From Liolophura sinensis (lineage: Eukaryota; Mollusca; Polyplacophora; Chitonida; Chitonidae), in contig NC_088295.1 of the NCBI RefSeq assembly GCF_032854445.1, forward strand, positions 10,775,385 to 10,839,384: a DNA stretch of 64,000 bases. The letters run 5' to 3'. The notes beneath the pieces were generated by a model, which worked only from the letters and a program-made list of their open reading frames with translations, had not been told where the DNA came from and searched no databases. Positions 38,896 through 50,875 of the stretch are shown in pieces (the stretch's first letter is position 1; each line of letters begins with the position of its first letter). Both the position numbers and the translations under genes were made by a program.

Positions 38896-41800
38896 GAAAA
38901 ATTTATTTCGTCACAAGCGTGTTGAACAACGTTGTTGGCACCTTATAGGAAGTGTGATGACGATTGTGTTGGAAAAAGGGTCTGAACGAGAAAAAATCGG
39001 CGGATATTCTAGACTTGATATTTGTACTGCATAGAAGATAACTAAGATGATCTTATCGACACGTGATTCAAACGTTGGCAATTTGTTAATGGTACCAGTA
39101 CAGAAGATATCTTTATACGACTCTACAAAATACAGGAAAACAAAATATTAAAAAAATGGATATGCTATTCGACAAAATAATGAAATACGAGAAGCCTTTG
39201 TGAGAATCGCTTTTTAAGATGCCAGATATTGCGCAGAATACATGTATATTGATAATAAATGTACATCAGCTCTGCATGTTATCAAAATGACTATTCTTGA
39301 AACTTAAAATTGGAAATCTGATGTGTACGGGGAAATATTGTTTTCGGAATGAGAAGAAATATAAGATGTTTTCGCGATGACAAACAAATCACACACGCAT
39401 ATATATATATATATTCAGCCGACGTATTGATGACTTCAGAACTACAAAAAATATTTACACATTATACAGTATTACCTGTATTTCTTTTAAAAATGGCCGC
39501 CTAAATGATTAATGATTAGACTAAAATGGCAACCTTTAACTAACGGAAAGCTTCAAATTGCAACCTTTGGATGCTAATGGGTTTTTAAGTTACTTGCATG
39601 AGAAATTCTATTGAAAAGTTCAATTCTATTTTATACCGCCATTTGGATCCTCTATCTATATACGGGTGTTTCGTATCTAACACGTTTAAAAGCGTCTATC
39701 TCGTTCACACACAGTCGTGCACAAAGGTTTGAACAGGAATAAAAGGCCCCATTTTATACCATATGGATGAATAATTTATGATATTGTTATTTGACGTATT
39801 GCTTGTCATATTGCGCCAGATATGTTTTGTCTATTTGCCCGTTGCCGCTAACCTGTAGGTCTGCGGTATTTCAAGCACAAATGTAAGATATATGTATGAT
39901 ATATGCGGTGTACATGTACCGCTGTTTGCTATACTGGCATTTACCTGATGTGAAGTGTTCATCATCAGATACACAGGGTTTATCCCGCTTGTTCCAGCAC
40001 AGTGTTGAATGCACGCGGATACATGTCAACGCAAACTTTACATGTGCAGAATTCTTAATAGCGTATGTAGAAACTACGAATGGGAAGATGTCTATAAACT
40101 GGCGATCCGTAATTTAATGCAAAAATTTCTCACAAACTGTTTTTAAAAAGTTTTGCGTGCTGTCAAGATCTAATATGAAATCTAATATTTACTCCCATAT
40201 TCCTGACATGTATGTATGCTAGTGGGTTGTATGCACTTTTTACGAACTATTTGCAACACGGCCGAGCTGTAAGCCACACGTATATCTATATCTACATATA
40301 CAACGATGCATATATATGTCGCCACTGTTTACAGACGTGGTTGCAGGGTTAAAAGGTGCGGGTTGTGAATTTGAGCCCATGTGAAAAAAAAAAAACTGAA
40401 CCATAGATACTTGCAGTGTTGAATATTGTCATGCAGCTGCTTGCTCGGTAAATAAAACATAGCGTGCTATTAACTCAAATGTTCACATAGGCTGTTTTAA
40501 TCCAATAACCCCGAACGAAGATATTCAACAGATATCAGGGCGGTTTCAGAAAACTAGGTGCTTTTATTGGGCATATTTGGACGTAAAAATATTGCACTCT
40601 TCTTGAACTTCCCTTACAGTTTATATTCAGACATCAGTAAAGAATGATCAAGGGAAAAAAGTTAATAAATATTTGAAATTAACTGTTATATCAACAATAA
40701 TTTGTATCTCTCAATTTAGCGTACTTGCAGAATGTATACTAAATCCTCATCTGTCTCCTCAGTTGTCCCTACAACAACATTAAATCAGTCATAACACATA
40801 CCAACCACTATAATTTATTAAAGTCTTTTATTTCATTTTATTGAAGAGTTATTCGGCAAGAAAGGGTGATTTAAGATCAGTGCTTTTAAAATATTTTTAA
40901 TGACTTATGACATTGCCTAACCTTTTAGTTGGATTAGTCTTGCCAATATTTGACTTTCCCATTTCTTTGACGGATATTTATAACACCTGCACATTTGTTG
41001 TATATATGTGTAAGCTACATGTTGATAACAGGAGTAATTATTTCTCTGTCCTATTCCTTGTCATGGCCGGGCGGGGACTTCATCTTGTGACAAATTATAC
41101 AGACTGCCAAATGTTACATATATTCTGGCTTGAGCTAGTTTATCTGATTTTTAACATGAATATGCACGTCATTAACGGTCATGGTATTGTGTGGAATTAT
41201 AATATAACTTTATGGTGGTGCATGTGGTACCACTGGGTTGTACAAAGCCACAGTGCAATCTCTTACACCATCAATAAATAAAATACACATACTAAATAAA
41301 ATAAATAATGTAACCTCTTGAGATGAGATATATGGACTATAATATATTAATAAAAGATTGTAAAGTATATTTGATTTACATTTGTGGGTACATACACATA
41401 CAAAAACCCGTGTAACCTTCCCTAAATAAGTAACTCTTTCATATCTCACACTGCTTCATTAAATATGAAGAAATACCTTGTGTCGTCCACTTGTGGAGTC
41501 GATGGACGGCCGGCCCGTTGGGTGGATTGCATTTTTGGCTGTCCCATTGTTGGCAGCGTGAGAATCGGATCCTGTCATCCTGACTTTCCCAACGCGAAGA
41601 AAAAGATCAAACTCCCAGACTTGGCTTACACAGGCATCAGAGTAGAGTTTAAGTTGTTTCTCACAAGAAATACAGCAGTGGCGCGGTGCACGAGACTACT
41701 AGCTGGAATTCCATTGTCCTTTGGCTAGACTCCTCAGTGTGGCGATCCGCAGGCACCCGGTCCAGATCGATTGAGAAACACAAATGTAACACCTGTGTCA

Positions 41801-42458
41801 ATGTTTCCCCATAACCTTAATTATTCAAGTTTACTGAGGATAAATGCAGCATTTATTGAAAGAAGGTGAAGAATATATTACTGCCTATATAAAGCCACTC
41901 GGTACTTTATCAATTAAATGACCTCCTTTTGAAGTGCTAAGCGGCGAGGTTAAGTTAAATCCTTTATTTAAAGAAAGTGAGAATAAATAGTTGTAGTACA
42001 CGCCTCAATGGTTTGTGACAATATGAAAACCAGTGTGAAGATCTTCCAACAAGCAGTGGCAGATATGCCCTTAAAGGGACTGATTCAATCCGGGCGTCTT
42101 CGGCTTAAGGTAGGGGGTTGGGCTATTACTTGCCTCATTGAACAGAACTTTAATTTTTAGTATATAAATGAAACTGACTGGAAGATATTTATTTGACCTC
42201 TTGCCCCTGTTCTGCCATTTGCTGGGTACACTTGCGTCAGATTAACACAATAAACTATAGCAGTCTCCTATTCGATATCCTGCTGTTGTTAGCAACAGGC
42301 CATAGTTATCCTGTATTTGTACGCATATCTCCCACAGTAACAGCACGATAGATATCTGCAAGACTTCACCTTTAGTGTAGGCGGATGTCAGTTCAAATCC
42401 TACCGTTGTCATTGGTGTGATAACTTATTTAAGTGAGTCTTTCACGTGTGTAATACAG

Positions 42459-42652
42459 GTATTCACGGAGTAACTTATTTTATCACAAAGCAAAGGGAAG
42501 GTGCAAAAAGCTCACTTCAAAGATTTGAAGAAATATGTTATGACAATAAGGGTTTAGAAAGAGTGACAACGCAGGGGCTTACAGATGCCAACAATTTTAT
42601 CGAGGAACTGTCTGATAAGTATAATGGAGTGTTTGAAGTGGAGCAACATTAA
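42459..42652 (+). CDS. candidate 3'-terminal exon, unknown protein
   Basis: After an acceptor-like gtgtaatacag an open frame of about 64 codons runs to TAA (split first codon, then IHGVTYFITKQREG..., ending NGVFEVEQH). Its composition is protein-like: charged, few Cys, few low-complexity residues, with LQRFEEICYDNKGLERV and NNFIEELSDKYNG. An AATAAA lies near 43038. I recognise no family and found no matching upstream exon. It could be a processed-gene relic or chance. Confidence 0.25.
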
Positions 42653-43307
42653 CAAAAACCAACGGTTTTAGATGGAATTCCTGTAAAACAAACCTTAAAA
42701 TGACTCTAAAACAAAAACGATTTTATTACAAATATTAACTAAACACTCCCAATGTCATATCTGCATTGGGGTGACAATTCCGGACAAAAGAACCTAAACA
42801 AACCCAACAGGCTATTACCATGTCCTGTGATAACCCCTGCAATTGCTTGTGCCGTCCAAGGAACTAGGCAATGTTCTTGAACTAAACATGCAAAAAGAAA
42901 ACAAAATAATAGCATAAAAAGCTTATCATGTACGATGAAATTTCAGGTAATAATGAGTCATTGTCGTCTAACGCTTGACATGCGCTTTGACTCACGGCGG
43001 TTTTAAGCATGTATTTTAAGTGAATGTTTTTTTTTTTAAATAAAGCTTATATACACATCAGAAATTTTCAAATTTTGGTTTCAGTTAAAAAGTATGTTCA
43101 AAATTACAAAAGTATGCAGAAAATAGGTATGTGTATGTTGACATTTTCCTTCGTACTAAAATAAAATATATCCCTACATTCTTCAAATATTTGTAAAATT
43201 TAAACTCGAACACACATAAATAAACAGAATCTGTCAAAAGCTTAAAAGCATTAAGGTACCGTGCACTTAATGCTAATATTTGCATCAATATCATTTCTTG
43301 AATCACA

Positions 43308-43553
43308 ACGGGCCTCCGTGGCTTCAGTTGGTTAGCGCGCTAGTGCAGCTAATGACCCAGGAGTCTCTCACCAATGCTGTGAGTTCAAGTCCAGCTCATG
43401 CTGGCTTCCTCCCGGCTATACGTTGGAAACAAACTGCGGATGGTCCTGGGTTTCCCCCGGGCTGTGCCCGGTTTCCACCCACCATTATGCTGGCCGCCTT
43501 CGTATAAGTGAAATATTCTTGAGTGCGGCATAAAACACCAATCAAATAAATAA
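43308..43553 (+). mobile_element. tRNA-headed SINE, near full length (family A)
   Basis: The head GGGCCTCCGTGGCTTCAGTT carries a tRNA-like A-box region (GTTAGCGCGC follows), and GAGTTCAAGTCC resembles a B box. The body includes CGGATGGTCCTGGGTTTCCC and ACCATTATGCTGGCCGCC. The tail ends CACCAATCAAATAAATAAA. It is the best plus-strand copy in the window and defines the family. Transcription by RNA polymerase III is inferred from the boxes. Confidence 0.88.
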
Positions 43554-44524
43554 ATCTTGAATCACATCAGAAGAATACGTTTAATAAACTTAAAAAATAT
43601 GAGAATTACCACAAAATCACAAGATATTTCCTATAACAATACGCATATGATCACATATGATCTCCACATGTGATCTTTGATGATAGCACAGACAGTACAG
43701 CCATATGTAGCATTGTACAAACCTAATACACCGACATGCTCTCGCTATGTACTTGTACACATAATATAGACATTTATTACGTAGGCATTAAATCTTTTTT
43801 TCTTTCTTACTTCGCTAAAAGACGAAACCGATGTTGTCATTCAAGTACAGGAGAGTTACCTCGTTGGCCTCGCCCACACTTGTACCTTATCCGTTATGGT
43901 GCTGCTGATGTGATGGGAATGGCTGTAATTGACAGAGCGAGACGAATGCCTGTATAGTGTACCCAATAGGGCAAGATTTACGACGAGTTGTACATAAGAT
44001 TAATAGTATAAGCCCATCTCAACCAAAGTGCTCAGAGCATCTTGTAGAGGATATCGCATTGTGTACAGACAACAAAAACGTCAAAGATATTGCGCTAATA
44101 GACGTACTTCATGCTTGAATTTAAGCTTAGATGAGAACAACGATAGGAAATGATTGAGGGTTTGAACTGTCAAGTTTTACATTTCTTCTGTAATCAGTTA
44201 TCATTTTGTGGCCTCTGTATTCTTACTCCTATAAGTGCGTACACACCACATGTATAGCACGGATATTGCTCCTTACATACGATAAATGTACACGCACATG
44301 GGCTTTTTGTCAGTCTTCTCACAGGGATTGTACCACAGGCTGGCAGCGTTTATTACATCGCGCCGTTGAGGTTATCACGATCTGTGATAGTGAGAGAAGC
44401 CAGGTACATCATTTCCTACATGTTTATCAGACTCAATGCCTGAATTGAGCCTCACATCCGGGATGATACCGTCTGAAGACTAGGCTAACGTCTCCTAAAT
44501 GTTTATCACCTTCTAACGATAAAG

Positions 44525-44530
44525 TTTATT
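44525..44530 (-). other. candidate poly(A) signal of the GPCR gene
   Basis: AATAAA reads on the minus strand about 240 bases past the GPCR stop codon. It is the first canonical signal I see downstream. Whether it is used is inference. Confidence 0.5.
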
Positions 44531-44766
44531 GTCAATCAGTAACAGTAGTCCCTATCTGAACGCACAGTCTTTAGTCTTTAGGGGGAAATTCGCGGACGGA
44601 TAAAAACTTCATCGGAAAACCTACAGTACTTTTGTTTCAGTCCGAGCATTGTTCCTTAAACCCAAGGAGACGACTGTGATTCTTTAAACCCCGGAAGATG
44701 ACTGTAAAAAGAATAACCATCTGAAACGATTGGTCCAACAGGCGTATAAATTTGTAAGTAAACGTG

Positions 44767-46261
44767 TCATATAGTGACACTTGTCGTCGCCACAACAGGG
44801 GTGAGCGTTTGCTTGATTGTTATGTTCTGTTCAGTACAGCAGACACGCAGGCGCTTGGGTCTGGAAGAACACATCACCACAAAGTCCCTCTGGAACTTGT
44901 TGTTCAGAAACGTGTAGATAATTGGATTGATACAAGAGTTGCTGTATCCCACAAGCTGTAAGATGGCCATGACTGTTCGGTAAGACACGTCGTTCTGATG
45001 TAGCTGCAGATCATAATACAACGATACAGTGAAGAAGGGAAACCAGAGAACAGTGAACGCGAGAACTATCGTTATCAGCATTTTTATTATCTTCTTCCTC
45101 TGGTTGATCTGACGACCATAACCTTGTGGATTTGCCAGGATGTCACCGATGGGTTTCCGAATCCATAACCGATGAGCAATGGCTCCGTAACAAAGAAACA
45201 TAGCCAGAAGTGGAAGAGTGTAAAGCACAACGAAGATTATGATACTATACAGATAATCATCCCGCTCTCCTCTCGGGAAAAACTCCGCACAAATAAAGGC
45301 AATGTCAAAAGTTTCATCTCGAACAATCCTAATATCGAGCCTCTGGACGACAAGCTGTGGCGACACGGCAACAAGTGAGAGGAACCAGACGGCTAGCAGG
45401 GCATACATAGCCGATCGTCGGGTGTGGAATTTCCTGGCACCAAGAGGATTGCATATGGCCACAAATCTGTGAACAAATAAAACAAATATCTCACCATTCT
45501 CTGATTATACAACGATTTTGCACTGGAAACATCATTGTTACATATAAATCACGTCGTACACTCAATTTCTACAGAAAGTTTTGCGAATAGTGTTACATAT
45601 ACAAACACCCACCAGCGATGTAAAAGGAGAGGATAGAAAAGACACAATGATCGTTCAAGACGATTGAAATTTGCATCAGATATTTCGCATGATACTACAA
45701 CAAAATCTCATTGCACTACAGGACCGACCGATGTCAATTATAACACTCAAAATCTTAAAGCTCATGTTCTGCCGAGGGCACTGATGATAATGACAAAATT
45801 AAAATAAATAAATGAGAACTGAAACTATACCTGTCAATAGCTATCGCCGTGAGTGTCATCACTGTAGAAACGATGGTCACCGCTTGAAGGTATTTAGACA
45901 GTTTACATAAAAGCACTCCAATGTTCCACACATTGACCACATAATAGTATAGCTGGAAGGGCATGTTTATTGTGGAGACCATGAGATCGCTAACAGCCAG
46001 AGAAAGAATGAACATGTCAGTGACGGATCGCTTCCCTCTGCTGCCAGCGATGACCACAATGACGACCATGTTGAACAACACAGAGAGTAACATAATTAGA
46101 GAGTAGCACACAATAAGACAGATAATGATCCGACCCGGCAATGGCGGAGGCAGAAAACTGTCCTCGGGAGGCATAGGCATCTTTGAAGTGAAATTCAGTT
46201 CCGAAATGTTCCTGTATGACGAATTCATTTCCGAAATCATTTCCGGTAGCAAGCACCCCAT
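44767..46261 (-). CDS. class A neuropeptide GPCR (QRFP/RFamide-receptor-like)
   Basis: Exons 46261-45831 and 45466-44767 join through a 364-bp GT-AG intron that splits the Arg codon of the DRF motif (phase 2). The product is 376 aa, a plasma-membrane rhodopsin-family receptor with seven helices. Seen: N-glycosylation sequons at N13, N18 and N23; N64 in TM1; LAVSD with D92 in TM2; C119 and C203 as the expected TM3-loop disulfide; D143-R144-F145 followed by VAICNP; W171; P229; WFP at 285-287; NPIIY at 324-328; CC at 353-354, possible palmitoylation sites. HRLWIRKPIGD after TM5 and LQLVGYSNSCINPIIY in TM7 recall the QRFP receptor (GPR103) and related RFamide/SIFamide/orexin-type receptors. The ligand is unknown. 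DRF replaces DRY and LWFP replaces CWxP. The start is supported by an in-frame TAG nine codons upstream (46288-46286) and a good context (ccagccATGG). The calcyphosin-like gene diverges from it. Confidence 0.92.
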
Positions 46262-48791
46262 GGCTGGCTGGTTGCTTTTTATGTTCTAAATCCGTTTTCG
46301 TATCCGCGGGGGTCACGAATATTCCAATGTTCACTAGTTTTTGCAATCTACGGCAATGCCGTCCATTTGGAACAATGAGGAGCGGACGACGTGATGAGAT
46401 GTGTTTTATAATGTTTGGCGTGGTTGTTCATGGAGTTTTGGGAATGTTAGACGGATGACCGAGCGATGTGTTGACTTAGCTCTTCACCCAACCTGCTTCA
46501 TAAATGGACCCCGAAACAATTGAGAACTTTACCAAGCACTGTGTAAACATACGGGAAGATAAAATTGACCTCATCTAATAATGTGTCATACTCATGGCTC
46601 TAGAATAAATACTTCCATTTTCAAAATAAGGTGCTAAGAGGTTTACTGCATAAAGCTGATAACAATGTTCCCTCAATGAATTACGTTGTATCTAATTCTA
46701 AGAGTTATTACACACACGTCTCGCTAGAAGAAGGCACTTCATATGTTTTAGTGCAGTAAAAGTGCGTTGAAGACAAAGAACGACAGAAGTTATCTCTTTA
46801 CATGATGCACAGACATTCGTGCTTTCATGAAGCTTTAAACTTGAATAAAACAAAATAGTTTGGAGGAAAGATAGACAGTCACCATCAATGCATAAAATTT
46901 GTGATAAAGTCTTGCTGATAAGCAAGCGACCGTGGAGATTGTTCATTGCCTCCTATGTCCTAACGGATGGTCTTGAACACATGGTCTTTATCTGTAAAAA
47001 TCGGCTTGAAACAATGTAATTCTAACAGAGTTTAAACGTACATATATGTATGCATGACCCATTACTTTTGATCATTCTTAATTATCATTAAGACTGAGCA
47101 GTGGTCGAAGCATTATTTCAATCTATATACGTCACAAGAGACATGGACTATATCCCATTCGTCAGGAAATGTTCCACATTCTCTCGCTTTTATTGTTCTT
47201 AAGCCTCTCGTGATAATAAGAAGTGGACGGTGCTATATCTTGAAAGATGTTCACTCGCTTCCTTCAATATGCCATGAGAGGCGCGAGAGACTGTGCTGAT
47301 AACTTATGTTGTTTTACTGTTGGCTCCAAGGTGTCTCCCACTCCTAAAAAAACTGGCCGCCAAGATTGTAGTTTTAAACATGGCATTAAATGATAATGAA
47401 ATTAATACCTACATGTAACATGTACATTTAATTAAAATTGAAGACTTCACCGAAATACACTGGAAAAATATTGAAGGGCTAAAAAAGTAACATTTCCCCA
47501 TTTTCAAATGGTCAGGGCAGACTTACTTGGCAATTTTACTTTGCAATTTTAACTTTTGGTGGAAAGCTATTCGCATAGATACCTCACCAAGTTGATGAAT
47601 TCTCCAACGCTTTTATCGGACAAATAGGCCTATGGACAGTCCATAAAAGCATACTGCCCATGCAGCTGTCTATGTACTCATTTACTATTTCAACTGAACC
47701 AGAATCTTAATCCAGAACATAAGATTTTAAGTATATCGATACCGCTCTTCGCCATCTCTGTACAGTGGGATTTGTTCAGTCAAGACCCCAGTGTTGCCGG
47801 CTTACTCATTTCGTATACCCGTTCCCATGGTTCGCTGATCGCACCATTACGTGCCATTTCATTGTTAAACCAGTCTATCAGACTCGCAGGCTAAAGGTAT
47901 TAGTAAATCGATCTCCATTGGGGACGTGACTGTCGTCGGGTGTAAGCCGACACCAAAGTAAGGTTTGGTGTGAGAGTCTTCTGTCCTGACATCCATCATT
48001 CTTCCTCACTATCAATCTTACTACATCCCAAACATGGCACAAACACCCATCTGAGCATTACAATGACACCATTACCACCTCGGGCAAAATGCTCTCTTGG
48101 AGAATCAACCAGAAGTTATCGACTGGTGCTTAACTTAAATGCTGTCACGGGTTTACCTAACTTCCTCAGTGTGGTTAATGAAACTATTCAAGAGTTAAGT
48201 AAAGGCTAACATTTGGTTTGTTAAAACTGAACGACGTTTAGAGCATCTAGACATCACTCAAATCAAGTTTATACAAAAGTAAACATGCCACTGTGTACTA
48301 GACCTTCTAAAGGCCACGTGGTGTTTCTCCCTAGTATTAGGGTCTTGTAAACAGTTGTATGAGTAATGGGGAATGCATGTTTCATCCTGCTCCATGTACC
48401 TCAATTCTGCAGCACGCGTTGCGTGTTCAAGTAACGCTGGACTCACACCAGGCGGCCAAATGTACATCGATCAGCCAGTGTTTGCTCACTAGAAGCCAAT
48501 ATGGGTTTTCAAAAGCTGGTATTGCTTTGTGAAAACCGTGGTTACTTTTCTCACATATTATATGAGTCGTGCACATGCGATCTCAGACTCTGCTAACATT
48601 TAGGAGGATTGGTACGCCCAACCAGGTCAACAAGAGCCCTGTTCCGGGCATAATCCTTTGTCTTCCACATTAGACAACAGCTGATCATACCTAACTATAT
48701 TGTTTACAGTGACGTGTTGGACGTCCAAAGCCTCTAGACGAGAACCTGGTACTAGCCACACATAAGTGATAGTTGTGATCCAATTCCAAAA
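46262..48791. other. divergent intergenic region between the GPCR and calcyphosin-like genes
   Basis: About 2.5 kb that should contain both promoters. No TATA box or known motif can be assigned with confidence, and no repeat is obvious. Confidence 0.5.
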
Positions 48792-50402
48792 ATGGAGGGC
48801 AGGAAATATGAACTGATTTCGATGCTTCGCTCTCAATGTCGTTCGAAAGGATATGGAGGGTTTAAAGGACTTGGGCTCATCTTTCGACGCTTGGATAGAG
48901 ACTTTTCCAAGAAGATAACATTTCCAGAGCTTTATCATGGAGTCCGATCTTACGGCTTAAACATTTCAAACTCGGACTTCAGGCTGTTGTTTGACGCATT
49001 AGATAAGGACGGAAGTGGAGAAATTGACTTTCGGGAGTTTATGCAAGAACTGAGAGGTCCGCTGGCAGACTGTAGAAAGTCTGTCATAAGAGAGGCCTTC
49101 GATAAAATTGATGTGAATGGCGATGGTGTTATCAGCATTGAGGACCTGAAAGGTAAGGGTAGCTTCTAAGATAGAGCAGCGTAATAGCTAAACGTCGATG
49201 TCCACAGACGCTAGGCATTTTTTTATATTAGACATGGATGTAAACATAAAGTTAGATGAAAGCTTCGCGTTACCGAATTTCCAGTTGCAAGATTCATGTC
49301 ACACGTTAGCATAACCCGTTAGCACAATGCGAACACAAGGTCAGCATTACAGGGAAACAATACATGTAACTACAGAAAGCCTAGGGGGAAAACCGATTCA
49401 TTTTTTAGACTACCTGCAGCCTGTTATATTGACTTAGCAACAACCAATGATGTCTTAAATTTAAATCGTGAAATGCCACATTAAACCAACATACAGATAA
49501 AATCTAAATCGGTTCCTAACACGTGTTTTAAACTGTCATCTGTTATTTATTTATTTGAATCTTTTTTGGCCTCAGGCTTAATAACATATCATTGATATAG
49601 CACCTGCATTCATGATGTTGGTGGCGTTCAGCATGAAGGGAACAGTGCAACGACTGGTTGACCCGTATCAGTATAATGGCTCGGGCGGGGTGCCTTACTT
49701 GCCTTCGATAAGTCCTCTCAGGGAAGCAGCACTAGATAAAAGAGCAGTGGAAATCCGTCCTGCTACAAGGAGGCACATTACATATACCCTAAGGATTCCT
49801 TCGTCGTCTGAACAATATGTTGAGCACGACGTTAAACCCCAAGCACTCGCTAACACATGATGTAGGAAAATAATTGGGGTGTACACCGCGTAAATCTTGA
49901 TTCCAGTGTTTGAGCCTCTATACGCTCTATACAAAATTCAGGTTTAACTGTGGTTGACTTTCTGTTAACACACACATTTCCCAATGCAGACATTTTACGT
50001 CGTGTCATTTAAAGTTATTTCAAGCCATGTTGCTAATTTTTGTGATTTGATTTTTTTGTGTTGAAAATCTATTTAATTACCGACACAATAAGTTTTGGAC
50101 CAGAGGTTTTGAGTTTAACCTTGTAGTTTCAGTGAGATTCGTGTGTTACAGTTATCTACTCTGACAAAGCGCAAGAACATCCACGCTACAAATCGGGAGA
50201 ATGGACCTTAGACGAAACCCTCCGTTATTTTCTCGACGCACTGGACACTCCTGGCTGTCCCGACGGCAAAGTCACTTGGGACGAGTTCCTCATCTTTTAT
50301 TCTGGCGTTAGTGCTACAGTGGATGATGACTGTTATTTTGATTTGCTAATGAGAGCTTGTTATGATTTACCCAGAGGATGGCCACGTGGAACTGTCTGGT
50401 AA
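48792..50402 (+). CDS. CAPSL-like: calcyphosin-like EF-hand calcium-binding protein (CAPS/CAPSL family)
   Basis: Exons 48792-49152 and 50152-50402 join through a 999-bp phase-1 GT-AG intron, giving 203 aa; vertebrate calcyphosin and CAPSL are about 189-208 aa. Calcyphosins are cytosolic EF-hand calcium sensors, often linked to ciliated or secretory cells. Seen: the family N-terminal segment LRSQCRSKGYGGFKGLGLIFR (split here: LRSQCRSKG at 12-20, then GFKGLG from residue 23); EF1 at 35-46; EF2 DKDGSGEIDFRE at 71-82; EF3 DVNGDGVISIED at 107-118; a longer, non-canonical fourth loop at 152-165. The second exon carries the diagnostic HPRYKSGEWTLDE and YSGVSATVDDD. EF1 has Lys and Ser at liganding positions and the fourth loop has a two-residue insertion, so EF2 and EF3 look the most competent. 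An in-frame TAG 13 codons upstream (48753-48755) and aaaaATGG support the start. Reading on past the donor gives a false end (KGSF). Confidence 0.95.
49605..49858 (-). mobile_element. family B repeat copy in the calcyphosin-like intron
   Basis: Partner of the copy at 31990-32235, with GCAACGACTGGTTGACCCGT, TAATGGCTCGGGCGGGGTGC, TAAGGATTCCTTCGTCGTCT and GAGCACGACGTTAAACCCCA. It sits between the two coding exons. Confidence 0.8.
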
Positions 50403-50846
50403 TATGAAGTAGCAGGCCATAGCCGTGTCCACATAAAGATGGCTTTAAGTGTTCCCTTTTCAGCGGCAAGCCTAATGAGCTCATGGAGCTAGTTTGCTGC
50501 TTTGGTAAATGGATTCTAAATGTGAAGTTGATATTAATGCTTCAAAAAGTTTCAGCTTAGTTGGCAGCTAAATGCTATGTGTGTAGTACCACAGTTTTTT
50601 CAAAAAGCGTAGTCAAATTATTGTGCGATATTAAGCTATCTATGAAGTAACAAACGTGCATGAATATGATACAACGTACAATATAAAAAGAACCCATACA
50701 TTGTTTGGGTTTTTTTACGGCTGGAAACAAACGCTGTGTTTGTAATGAACTGTTAAGCAACACGAATTTCCTACCACACACATGCTACTGAGGTGCACCA
50801 TGAGCTAATGTTTCACAGGACGTAAAAGAAACAGATAAACTAATTC

Positions 50847-50875
50847 AATAAACTCATTATGTTTGCGTCAATAAA
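50847..50875 (+). other. paired candidate poly(A) signals of the calcyphosin-like gene
   Basis: Two AATAAA hexamers, at 50847-50852 and 50870-50875, lie about 445-470 bases past the stop codon. They are the first canonical signals downstream of the gene on this strand. Confidence 0.55.

Larger units (their letters stand above)
37210..43307. other. intergenic, largely featureless
   Basis: AT-rich, with a G-rich patch at about 38098-38155 and a family A fragment. The open frame at 41465-41728 has a real ATG but no recognised motif. The candidate exon at 42459 is listed separately. Confidence 0.5.

Noticed and set aside
42340..42420. Possible tRNA at CAGTTCAAATCC
   Set aside because: A B-box-like string only; no A box or stems.
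46017..46346. 109-codon minus-strand open frame
   Set aside because: It is an alternate-frame shadow of the GPCR first exon.
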